A stretch of 64,000 nucleotides of DNA, from positions 51,065,133-51,129,132 of the forward strand of contig CM061238.1 of the NCBI GenBank assembly GCA_030848705.1, given 5' to 3'. The DNA comes from Heracleum sosnowskyi (lineage: Eukaryota; Streptophyta; Magnoliopsida; Apiales; Apiaceae). Below, piece by piece: positions 12,273-22,116 of the stretch. The notes beneath the pieces were generated by a model. The model did no database searches, was not told the origin of the DNA, and worked only from the letters and a program-made list of their open reading frames with translations. The number at the start of each line of letters is the position of its first letter. The first letter of the stretch is position 1. The translations under genes were made by a program, and so were the position numbers.

Positions 12273-12646
12273 TGTCAACGGAATGGTATGCTTTGCAGCA
12301 ATCCGTTGACAGGTAGATCATCAACGAAATGAGTGATGTAGCAATGGCACTGTACAATACTTCATAGCTTGATATGTAGTTTTGTTGTAGGTATTAGATA
12401 GGTTTTCTAAGTCATGTTGACTAAGTACTAGATAGGCGAAATAGGTTGGTTAATTGTAAATACATCATGCCTTGTAATTTTGCCTAAGTGAAGACCTGGC
12501 AACGGAATGAAGATTATCCTATCAACGGTATAAAGTTTACTCATCAACGGAATGAAGATTATCCTATCAACGGTATAGAGTTTACTCATCAACGAAATGA
12601 AGAATAAAGCTATCAACGAAACACATCTCCCTACTATCAACGAATC
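12273..12646 (+). repeat. CGTTGA motif cluster in Copia-A U3
   Basis: Copies include GTCAACGGAAT, CCGTTGACAGG, ATCAACGAAAT, ATCAACGGTAT (twice), ATCAACGGAAT and ATCAACGAAAC. They lie 280-650 bp upstream of the LTR TATA box and occur in both orientations. Confidence 0.85.
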
Positions 12647-12920
12647 ATTATTGCTTTTCTGAATAGTTGACAAAGTGATACTGACAGTTCTCTGACTGCT
12701 CAAAAGGTGATGTAGAAGGGTACAGTGCATTGGAAACCATTAAAATGGACATTGGAAATAAGGAAACATCCCAGTTTCCATTTGGGTTCTTGGAATGAAC
12801 TATTATATGCAAAAGACAAGGATACTCAAGAACCACTGGACAAAAGGATGAAAAGCAAACTATTGGCGGTTACTCATTGTACTTTTAGTGTAGCCAAAAA
12901 TAGAGTTGTAAACTTGGGCT

Positions 12921-12927
12921 TATATAA
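12921..12927 (+). promoter_or_regulatory. LTR TATA box of Copia-A
   Basis: TATATAA in the context CTTATATAACC, about 140 bp before the AATAAA signal, fits the U3/R layout of a copia LTR. Confidence 0.7.
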
Positions 12928-14332
12928 CCAAGTGTAGCAGTTACTTTAGAAACAAGAGAAGAAAAACAAATAGACTGTATTAGCTATCTTTGAGAGCAAT
13001 CTTCTCTACATTCTTGTAACTGAGCAGCTGTGTACATCTTTGTATCACAGATTATTTCCGCAATAAAAACACTTCAGTTGGATCATCAAACAATCCAACT
13101 GAAATTATTTAAGTGCTTGTGTTTTTATTTTATAAGTTCAGTATTATTTCGAAAAGTTGTTTTAAATCTAAAATATCAAGAATTGTATTCAACCCCCCCT
13201 TCTACAATTCTGTTAGGTCATTTGGGATTAACAGAGGGAAGGGACCTTTTTCAAGGCACACACACGATACACGATGATCAGTCGTTGTATCGTACTCACA
13301 CTTCTCTACTAGTATATGGACGACATCTTAACACGATTATCACCCTAGCCGCATACGGGCTTTTTATCTGCTGGACTGACCTACAGCCTCCTATGCGAGA
13401 TAAGTGCTGGACTGCCTCGCAGCCTCTTACGCTATAACTAGAGGTACTGTCCAACAGCCTCTTTCGCGTTTCCTGCTGGTCCTGGATGAAAAATCAATGA
13501 AACGGGAATCGGAATTTAATCCTATTTTCCCCAAGTACTGAGTACTTGTCTCTCTTTTGAAAACGTTTCTGGCCTACTTACTCCTAGGATAATAGAGGAG
13601 TAAGTAACCGGAAGGGGTTGACCACTGTCGTCCCACTTAGGATTTGATAAGATTTCTCTTTAAAAGATTACGACCCAGGAGTCTGACTATTTAGAAATCT
13701 TTAATGGTATTCCCATCCCATTTGAGTGGTCAGCGAATATTTAAATCATCTCTTAAGATAGATTTGAATTAAAATAATATTCGGGAATCCCTACTTTAAT
13801 TAAAATAAATATTATAAAGTTCGGAAATATTCTTCATAATCATTGAAGGTCAATGATAACTTTTTAATCAATATACATCATTTTTAAATTAATTAAAAGA
13901 ATAATAAATATTCAAATAATATTCATCAATTAATAATTGATTAAATAATAATCAAAAGCTCAATAAATATTTGATCATCAAATCTAAGTGAATATTAAAA
14001 TAATATTCCTTGAATAATGAAATAATTGAATGTATCTATTCAATATACTTATCAGAAAATAACCTTAACGGTTTAAAGAAAATATACTGACTCCCGGTCT
14101 AAGTTTAAAAACACGATTCACCTGCTCTACTCTAAGAGTCTATAAAACCTCGGTTTATATCTAGTAGTTACATAGCATATAAACCTTATATCTTACAAAG
14201 CTTTTTATCAAAAGCGTAAACAGTTATAAATCTTTTCACGGCATTAAAGCATAATATATATCACGTACACAACAGTAAATCACAACAGCATCACTTATAG
14301 GATGTAGGGTTTGAAAACTTGCATGCATCTAT

Positions 14333-15038
14333 TGATAGGCTATATATAGCCCAGGCTTATCTATGAGCCAGGAGTTACCTGGAACCCGGATTACCATTCG
14401 AGCCATGGCTCACCTGCTAGTCCAGACTCATCTTGGAGCCAGGACCTACATACCAGTCCGGACTCATTGCCAGGCTATGGCTCAAGCTTTAAGTTTAATT
14501 CTCTCCTGGCGACAAAGGCAATATCTTGCGTGAGAAAAGCTATGCGTCATTACGTGACGTGCCTAGGTCATCATTGATGTCCACACCCAATAACGACACG
14601 TAAGAATACCTAATGATTGGGACAATTATTTCCTATTTCAACCACACCAGCAGGAGCCTGGCACACGATGCCACAATCCTTCACCTGGACACGTGCAATC
14701 CATCAACATCCCCCAAGTGTCCTACCTACCTAGGATTCAACGCTCATGATTGCAGGTACAACCCCTAAACCCTAATCCTGGGCCTATAAATAGACCAAGG
14801 AGGAAAGGTCTAGGGGGACATTCTCTTTTACACACTCAACCCATACATACACCCTCCATATTTAGATTTCTCTATAGTCCTGTCTTCCTTTCCAAAACCA
14901 TTACTTATTCTCACGCCGGAGGTGCCGCCAGGGTCCAAACCCCCCTCCGGTGTTGTTTTGCAGAGTCCCGACCGCAGCGACACCGCTTCCAGGCGTGGGA
15001 TCAGCTGGGAAGGACTAGATCGGGATTTGGAGTTATCA
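14333..15038 (+). repeat. Element B 5' LTR
   Basis: TGATAGGCTATATATAG...GGAGTTATCA, 706 bp, TG...CA ends. A clear TATAAATA box lies at 14785-14792. The CCGGA motif typical of this element occurs here too. The 116-codon frame at 14750-15100 runs out of the LTR and is not supported as a gene. Confidence 0.92.
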
Positions 15039-15106
15039 TGGGGCATGAACTCCAAATCCAGGCCTTTCAAGAAAATAACTTCACCATTCTAGAACTTTAA
15101 AGTTGA

Positions 15107-15926
15107 CTATTGAATAACCGGTTTGGCGGAGCCTGACGGATAACCATATTCTTCTGCATGAAACCGGATCTCATAAAGAGGCTCTTTGTTAGACTGGACT
15201 AGCTTAAACAGCTGATGGAAAAGCCGCAATGTAGGCTGATACCCCATCTTGTTACAAGCAGCCAAAAACCAAGTTATCCACTGGACTCCGTTGGGAGTAA
15301 TTTGCATTATTGAAATTTTATAAACATATTTACTTTACAAACTGATGACATCGGGGATTCCATCCGGACCGCAGAGTCTCTAGCCATACACCAACATAAC
15401 CATCTTTTGGCCTATGGTAAATCCTCTCCCCGGATTGAGGCCATCTCCAACTAATTTCGGGCCCCAAGTGGAATGCAGCCCGGACAAGTTTATCCATCTG
15501 AACATCCGGGAGGGTCGTAAACTTTTCCTTCAAAGGATAAGGGGCTTCGCTAATACCCATTTTAGAAAAAGCAGCATCAAAGTCGGATTCATTATATGGC
15601 CCGGGATGTCCGAATTCTTGTCTGCTTCGGTAACAAATGCTAAGATCCCTATAATAAAACTCCTCTTCTATAGCTGGATCTTTCTTCACAAAGAAATAGC
15701 TAGTATCCGACCAATATCCGTCCGGAGTACTGAGTACCCCACCACGGGGAGGCTCATGAACAAAGAGTTGGGTTACTAGAGGTCCGGATTGTTTCTTCTT
15801 CTTAGCCATTCTACACCAATATAATTCTATTATCTCTGGATTACTAGAAGGTGAAGACTCACTACAATTAGAAGGGTCAGAAAGGGGAATGAGTACGCGA
15901 CGGGCACGAGCCTTGGTCCGAACCAT
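15107..15926 (-). pseudogene. Antisense ORF of element B (putative gypsy-type transposon domain)
   Basis: The minus strand has a 198-codon frame (15330-15926), then a 66-codon frame (15107-15307). The first begins with a basic Met-Val-Arg-Thr-Lys region, followed by an acidic, Ser-rich part and a folded region ending Gly-Trp-Asn-Pro. The second contains 'ITPNGVQWITWFLAAC' and 'PTLRLFHQLFKL', the pattern of the plant 'putative gypsy type transposon' domain (Pfam Transposase_28, by recall). Together they look like one domain cut by about 20 nt with a stop, either a lost intron or an indel. Such antisense ORFs are known from Tat-lineage elements; their role is unknown. A TATA box for this strand lies at 16593-16601. 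Confidence 0.65.
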
Positions 15927-16592
15927 AAACCTAGAAAGATCAATTTGAAGTAAGTTTTATAATTCAGTCCGGATTACATATTCTCAGTTATATATACTTC
16001 TATTACCTAGCAGTTAGAATTCGGTTCCTATCTCCTACCATTACCAGATCAAACACTAGCCAATTCATAAACCAGGTAAATTAATCCTAGTCCGGACTAC
16101 TTACAAAGCCTCAGAAACATGAATCGTCAGAAACACTTCAACCCAAAAACATATTACAAATACAAGATCAAAACATACACATATACAGTTATTCTTATCC
16201 CCAAACCAAGAACACCAAACAACACACAGGAACCCAGAAATTTAAGAACGCCCAAATCGAAGTACATATACGACATGCAACCAAAATCAAGACCAGAAAT
16301 ACAAACATAAGCCAGTATACAAGCACTAAAGCGACTATATTGCAGAAAATAAAAACCTTTCCGAAACCCTCAAAACTCCAAGATGAACAGTTTTGGCAAA
16401 ATTGCAATTAAAGATAAAACAAAGAACATATAACAGAAGATACACGGTAAAAGATGAAGTCGAAAGGCTTACGGAATGGCAGGGGAGTAGGAAAGCTTCA
16501 CAAGAGAAATGCAGCTGTCACCGGAAAACGAGGTCGCCGGAAGAGAGATTCGGTTAAAAAAGCGAAAAGTACAATTGGAAATGAAAGGGGGG

Positions 16593-16601
16593 TTTTATAA
16601 A
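16593..16601 (-). promoter_or_regulatory. Possible antisense TATA box in element B
   Basis: On the minus strand TTTATAAAA follows GCTCC, about 670 nt before the antisense ATG at 15926. The region between (15927-16592) is A/C-rich on the plus strand without an ORF and could be a long leader, perhaps with an intron. Activity is inference. Confidence 0.4.
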
Positions 16602-16863
16602 GGAGCAAAATTAACCTCCTAGATGACAGGTGGCAATAACCTATTGGCTGGCAAGAAAGCGAAGTACAAAAAAGAAAAGAAAATAGAAAAACAACGAAAA
16701 GACAAGAGTAATTAATGCGACAGCAGTAACATCGATTCCCGGGGAAAAAAGGGGAAGTACTTTTTCGAAATAAAATGGGGGGAAAAACTGAAATCGTTTC
16801 ATATTCCAGAGCTACAAAACTTCCACATAGCCCGGACTCATTTCCTATTAAAGCCAGAAGCAA

Positions 16864-17662
16864 CTCTTAACACCGGATTGCCATCCTTTATAACAATCCG
16901 GGTTGGGGGGCAACAATCAAGCCAAGAATCTTTTCTAAGTTACCCAAGGCCTACAGCTTTGGACTTAAGAAAGAACCATGACATACTCTTAACACCGGAT
17001 TGCCATCCTTTATAACAATCCGGGTTGGGGGCAACAATCAAGCCAAAAATCTTTTCTAAGTTACCCAAGGCCTACAGCTTTGGACTTAAGAAAGAACCAT
17101 GACATACTCTTAACACCGGATTGCCATCCTTGATAACAATCCGGGTTGGGGTAACAATCAAGCCAAGAATTTTTTCTAAGTTACCCAAGGCCTACAGCTT
17201 TGGACTTAAGAAAGAACCATGACATACTCTTAACACCGGATTGCCATCCTTTATAACAATCCGGGTTGGGGGCAACAATCAAGCCAAGAATCTTTTCTAA
17301 GTTACCCAAGGCCTACAGCTTTGGACTTAAGAAAGAACCATGACATACTCTTAACACCGGATTGCCATCCTTTATAACAATCCGGGTTGGGGGCAACAAT
17401 CAAGCCAAGAATCTTTTCTAAGTTACCCAAGGCCTACAGTACAACTTTGGACTTAAGAAAGAACCATGACATACTCTTAACACCGGATTGCCATCCTTTA
17501 TAACAATCCGGGTTGGGGGCAACAATCAAGCCAAGAATTTTTTCTAAGTTACCCAAGGCCTACAGCTTTGGACTTCGGGAAAAACCATGACTTACTCTTA
17601 ACACCGGATTGCCATTCTTGATAACAATCCGGGTTGGGGGGCAACAATCAAGCCAAGAATTT
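16864..17662 (+). repeat. 121-bp tandem repeat (minisatellite) in element B
   Basis: Units start CTCTTAACACC at 16864, 16986, 17107, 17227, 17348, 17474 and 17595, so six full units and a partial seventh, 120-126 bp each. Each contains CCGGATTG and CAATCCGG 13 nt apart, a perfect 8-bp hairpin. The array lies just before the polypurine tract, the position where Tat/Ogre elements often carry variable tandem repeats. Units are nearly identical, which indicates recent amplification. Confidence 0.95.
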
Positions 17663-17717
17663 TTTCAAAGTCACCTATTCAGGAGTTTCTACTCCCCCAT
17701 CCAGAAAATCTGAATAA

Positions 17718-17733
17718 GGGAGTGGGGGGCAAA
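17718..17733 (+). other. Element B polypurine tract
   Basis: GGGAGTGGGGGGCAAA abuts the 3' LTR start and sets the element's orientation as plus. Confidence 0.8.
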
Positions 17734-18441
17734 TGATAGGCTATGTATAGCCCAGGCTTATCTATGAGCCAGGAGTTACATGGAACCCGAATTACCATTC
17801 GAGCCATAGCTCACCTTCTAGTCCAGACTCATCTTGGAGCCAGGACCTACATACCAGTTCGGACTCATTACCAGGCTATGGCTCAAGCTTTAAGTTTAAT
17901 TCTCTCCTGGCGACAAAGGCAATATCTTGCGTGAGAAAAGCTATGCCTCATTACGTGACGTGCCTAGGTCATCATTGATGTCCACACCCAATAACGACAC
18001 GTAAGAATACCTAATGATTGGGACAATTATTTCCTATTTAAACCAAACGCCAGCAGGAGCCTGGCACACGATGCCACAATCCTTCACCTGGACACGTGCA
18101 ATCCATCAACATCCCCCAGGTGTCCTACCTACCTAGGATTCAACGCTCATGATTGCAGGTACAACCCCTAAACCCTAATCCTGGGCCTATAAATAGACCA
18201 AGGAGGAAAGGTCTAGGGGGACATTCTCTTTTACACACTCAACCCATACATACACCCTCCATATTTAGATTTCTCTATAGTCCTGTCTTCCTTTCCAAAA
18301 CCATTACTTATTCTCACGCCGGAGGCGCCGCCAGGGTCCAAACCCCCCTCCGGTGTTGTTTTGTAGAGTCCCAACCGCAGCGACACCGCTTCCAGGCGTG
18401 GGATCGGCTGGGAAGGACTAGATCGGGATTTGGAGTTATCA
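17734..18441 (+). repeat. Element B 3' LTR
   Basis: 708 bp, same ends as the 5' LTR, TATAAATA box at 18188-18195. It is followed by the target duplication TCTAT. Confidence 0.92.
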
Positions 18442-18446
18442 TCTAT

Positions 18447-18604
18447 CATATGCATATAGTTCATCTCAACAATTTTATACCATCACATCTATATACGATG
18501 TGAGATTTGAAAGCATGCATAATACCATATGCATATAGTTCATCTCAACAATTTTATACCATCAGATCTATATACGATGTGAGGTTTGAAAGCAGGCATA
18601 ATAC
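18447..18604. repeat. 79-bp direct duplication in LTR-X
   Basis: Two adjacent copies start CATATGCATATAGTTC at 18447 and 18526, differing at a few sites. The first begins right after the element B target duplication. Confidence 0.85.
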
Positions 18605-20231
18605 ATATCACATGCATCATCAGAATATTATAATTTAAAATAAAGCATGGAATGAGAAAACTTGCATCAACAGGAATCAAATATTTTGATAAGTAGAATA
18701 TATTACGCTCCACATAGCAGAACCTCATGTACTACAGTTTATATCTATATCGATAAATAGCATATGAACAACCATTCAGTATTTGAAAGCTTATACGATA
18801 AGTAAAACAGTTCGTGCATTTGTAGCAGTTATATCACAACAACAACAATTATATCACAACAACAACAGTTATGTAACCGTGGTTTTTGTCCAAACTACCT
18901 AAGAAAATTTCGACATGGTAACGATGCTTAAACGCCCTTCCCGTGTTTTAAACACTCAAATCAACCACCAATCAACAATCAACCAACCACCAATCAAACC
19001 TCAATCTACTACCACAAGTTTTCTGTCCAAACATGGTCATACTCTAGTTCATAAGTTTATCCACAAATCAACCATTAAACATACTTAAAATCATGCATAC
19101 ATGCTTCATTACTACATAGCTCTAAACAATCACTTATAACTACTAAATCAAAGCATAATCTCAAAAAGGGGAGGAGTTTTATACCTTCCTTGGGACTTAA
19201 CAAAAGCTATATATGGATGGTATATCCTTCCTTGCTCCTTAACTATGCTAATCAAACCTAAAAACTTCAAAACAAAACAAGATTCTATGAGATTACTATT
19301 CACATCACTATTCATCATCATCTTTGAATCCAATTTTGAGCAAGCTATCCATCATGGATGAAGCTAAGAGTAAAGATCTACCTTAGAATATGGAAGAGGG
19401 TGATTTAGAGCCCAAGAACATGATTTATGGTTGAGTGGAACTTGTAGAAATTTGTTTTAAGCTTGGTGGAGGAAGAAAAAGTCGAATGGTGTAGTTCTCC
19501 TTGGATGCATCTTCTTTGCTTTGTTTTCTTTCTTTTTGTTTTTTCTAAATACTCTTAATACTTGCCTCTTTAATTTGTGTGGCTATAAACAAGACTTGTC
19601 ATCCATGACACATCACCTTTGAATGTGTGGTTGTGGTGAAAGTGGTGACAAGGTGGTGATTCACCACTTTGTCATCACTTGTCATCCCTATGTCATCCTC
19701 TTGCATCATGCTTATGTCATCATTTGTATCCTCAATCCTCTTATATATTGCACTTGATGATCTTATATGATGCTCCTCCTTTGATTAGGGTTTAATCCAT
19801 AATTTGTTACGCTTTTGTTTCGCGATAGTTTCAAGTGATTTTAAAAACGTTTCTTTGTACCAAAGCTAGGGATACTTCCTTGATCTTTCCATTACCTTGG
19901 CTTAATATATGATCCTAGATTTCTCTCCTTGTCTTAAGGTATGATCATGGATTTCTCATCCTACACACTTTCTCAAAACGATCAAATCAATTCACCCTTG
20001 ATTGTCCGATGAATAGTGATCAAAATTTAAAGTTGGAATCTCCTGATTCTGATCGCGTTCACATTCTTTTATTCTCCTTATACATCAATAATATAACTTC
20101 GAAACATTCATTCCATGTCATCCCCATAGTGTGGTCTAAAAAATTTTTCATTAGCAAATTTACTATTCATCAGGGGCAAATTTACTATTCATCAAAAATT
20201 TTAACTAAGTCCAAAATTTGGGGTTATTACA

Positions 20232-21650
20232 TCACTTCTTCCAATAGCATAATGCATGAGGTTTATGTGCTTGGCTCTTTTGAGAAATGCTTGGATGCTT
20301 CAGCAACATCTTTTGGTTATTAAGTTAAGCATTCCTTCTGAGCCATGACCTGAACTTATATATTTCCTTGGAGTTGGCATGAATGTGCTGTGTCTTCTTG
20401 GTTAGGAAATTATCCTACAAGTATCAACATCTAGGCAGCCAATTAGAACACAACAACTATCTCTTGGGTTATCAAGTACTGAAAGGTTGATAGTCCCTTG
20501 AGATACAAAAATGATTCCAGGATAAGTTTAGGTACTAGTACATAAACAAGCGGTTAACATAATTTCTGGCATACTGTTACTTAGTCATGAGAGAGATCAC
20601 TAACTATTTTTCAAAACATGAATCTTCTACCTTGGTACTCAATTCAGTTTTGTCAATAGCTGGTATGAAATTTTTTAAGAAAAATACTCATTTAGCTCCT
20701 CAAAACTCCTTTGCATGAGCTTTTCAGCCTCCCAGCAAAGCCACTGATCAATAATGCCAGATATTATGTATACTACAAGTATCTCAGCTAAAGGATATAT
20801 GACTTACAATGGCTGAGATTTAAAGCTTAAATTTCTACAAATATAGATACTGCCTTTTTGTTGTATTCGTAGAGAAACAAAAGTAGTATCCATAGATGTA
20901 GAAAATTATATACAGATAACAGTATCCATAGACAAAAAAAAGAAACTAATCCAGTGTTATAGATAACTATCTACGGATAAGGATATCCATAGATAAAGTA
21001 AATTTTGACTTAGACAAAATTTTCACTCTTTCTGGAAAACTTAGTTTTCAAGAAAATCATTTGAACACTGGTTGCATGAGAGACATCAAAAATTAAGGAA
21101 GTTTATACATACCTCACTTACTTACCATCCTGGAGAGAATGATTTATCAAGTAGCTTGGTATTGATGTCTGCTATGTTGAATCATACTTGGATCAAAAAG
21201 TATTTCCACTGCACTGTTCAACACAAATTCCTTCTAGTGAAAACCCTTGAAGAAACTGGTCTGAGTACAATAGATCTTGAAATTTGCAAGGCATATGTTC
21301 CACTCATTTCTTTAACCGAGACTTTTACTCAAGGAGAAAGACTTGATGTCCAGGAAGTAGACATGGAATACTATAGGAGTTAGAAAATCTTGCCTTGATC
21401 CAGGTGATCACCTTATTCCTTCAACCCAATAGATATCTTCAAGAGGACTTTCTTCTGGATTTTGGAACAAGTTTCTGTGCAAATTGGTTTAACTGGATAC
21501 CAATTTAGCCTTGGAAGAGCATACACAATATATTTGATTCTTTTAGAGAAGAATGCTTGTTTGACATTCCTCTCGAGTTGCTCTTCTAGTGGCAGGTGCA
21601 GGTCTTGAAGATGCAACAATATTCTCATCAGCATGATTATGTGAGGTTAA
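20232..21650 (-). pseudogene. Fragment F: decayed 3' end of another Sire-like copia pol
   Basis: On the minus strand, 21115-21240 aligns base by base, with gaps, to the RNase H tail of Copia-A (Ala-Asp-Ile-Phe-Thr-Lys-Pro region). 21000-21060 aligns with the start of the Copia-A spacer (TTTTGACTTAGACAAAATTTT on this strand, shown here in part). Further upstream, 21480-21570 keeps a degenerate Lys-Arg-Ile...Trp-Tyr-Pro segment of the RT/RNase H junction. 20840-20998 is its spacer, with a private TATCCATAGA motif. 20232-20839, where an accessory ORF would begin, shows no recognisable frame. Confidence 0.65.
20840..20998 (-). repeat. TATCCATAGA motif cluster in fragment F spacer
   Basis: AGTATCCATAGA occurs twice and GATATCCATAGATA once. 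Variants such as TATAGATAACTATCTACGGATA form inverted pairs. It sits where Copia-A has its CGTTGA cluster. Confidence 0.6.
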
Positions 21651-22116
21651 TGTAAGATCCGGAAAAATTACGTGTTTATATTTGATGTGAACTGAAATTT
21701 TATTTTCATATCAAAATTTATTAAATGTTTTATCTGTTTAAATGCGTTGAGTTATTCGTTAAATGGTCAAAAATGTGATGTTGAGATGTTATGATGTTAT
21801 GTGAATATTTGTGGTGATTAGAAATTATTTTAAAAGAATGTCATTCTATTTCATTTTATTTTAATTATCGAAAAGAAAAATTATTCCGTACCCTAATTAT
21901 TCGGGAAATTGGTATATCGTTCATACCAATATTTCATTCGTTAAAGTGGGAAATATTCGGAAACATTCGTAATAGAGGTATTTTGGTTCGTATATCTATT
22001 ATTAAACGATTCTTGTAGTTATCCATATATTCTGGATAATTATCGTCTCGTAAAATGTGTATTCTATTTATTCATATTAAAACGATCCATCGGATCAGTA
22101 TCGATCCAAAAATGTC
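21651..22116 (+). mobile_element. LTR-Y, left part (split by Copia-C)
   Basis: It begins TGTAAGATCCGGAAAAATTA, a gypsy-like LTR start, and runs AT-rich to the Copia-C insertion at 22117 with its ATGTC duplication (22112-22116). The other half resumes at 63510. No coding sequence is seen. The assignment as an LTR rests on the start sequence and on a TATA box in the right part. Confidence 0.5.

Larger units (their letters stand above)
1..13233 (+). mobile_element. Copia-A: Sire/Maximus-type Ty1/copia retrotransposon, 5' truncated by the window, decayed
   Basis: Order on the plus strand is gag (from inside its first domain), pol, spacer, large accessory ORF, polypurine tract and 3' LTR. The 5' LTR and PBS lie left of the window. 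The coding regions carry several stops and frameshifts, and a CACTA transposon sits in the RNase H region, so this copy cannot act on its own. The sequence after the 3' LTR starts GAGGG, the expected 5-bp duplication, but the left copy is out of view. The element interrupts a long gypsy-type LTR (X) that continues from 13234. Two CCHC knuckles in Gag and a long ORF after Pol place it in the Sire/Maximus group; this rests on recognition of motifs, not on a tree. Confidence 0.93.
12202..13233 (+). repeat. Copia-A 3' LTR
   Basis: It starts TGTTAGGAA after the polypurine tract and ends GGATTAACA, giving 1032 bp with TG...CA ends. U3 holds about ten TCAACGRA/CGTTGA motifs (12273-12646), some in a tandem of about 60 bp. 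A TATATAA box is at 12921-12927 and AATAAA at 13062-13067. A C7 tract lies near 13193, shortly before the end, as in the other Sire-type LTRs here. Confidence 0.9.
14333..18441 (+). mobile_element. Element B: non-autonomous LTR retrotransposon (LARD-like, probably Tat-related)
   Basis: Two LTRs of 706 and 708 bp bound a 2.7-kb interior. The duplication TCTAT flanks it (14328-14332 and 18442-18446). A polypurine tract next to the right LTR shows plus orientation. There is no gag or pol. The interior holds an antisense ORF near the 5' LTR and a 121-bp minisatellite before the 3' LTR, both known habits of Tat/Ogre-type gypsy elements and their derivatives. I could not match the sequence after the 5' LTR (TGGGGCATGAAC) to a tRNA. 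The LTRs differ at about 16 sites by eye, so this is an older insertion than D or E. It would need enzymes from a partner element. Confidence 0.88.
13234..20231 (-). mobile_element. LTR-X: long gypsy-type LTR, partial, split by element B
   Basis: Read on the minus strand, the sequence starts TGTAATAACCCCAAA at 20231, a typical plant Ty3/gypsy (Tekay-like) LTR start. It runs down to 13234, where Copia-A interrupts it. Without element B about 2.9 kb are present. The stretch 13250-13440 resembles the Pro/Leu-codon-like, CCT-rich part of the Gypsy-D LTR ('CTGGACTG..GCCTC..TACGC'). No gag or pol is attached, so it may be a solo LTR or one end of an element outside the window. The region 13441-14332 and 18605-20231 is AT-rich with no gene; a near-perfect hairpin sits at 19642-19678. 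Confidence 0.6.

Noticed and set aside
14750..15100. 116-codon frame in the element B 5' LTR and its twin at 18153-18503
   Set aside because: Both start in the LTR and their ends differ because they run into unrelated sequence. No domain.
16864..17662. CRISPR or centromeric satellite array
   Set aside because: Seven units only, directly between an element interior and its polypurine tract, so it belongs to element B.
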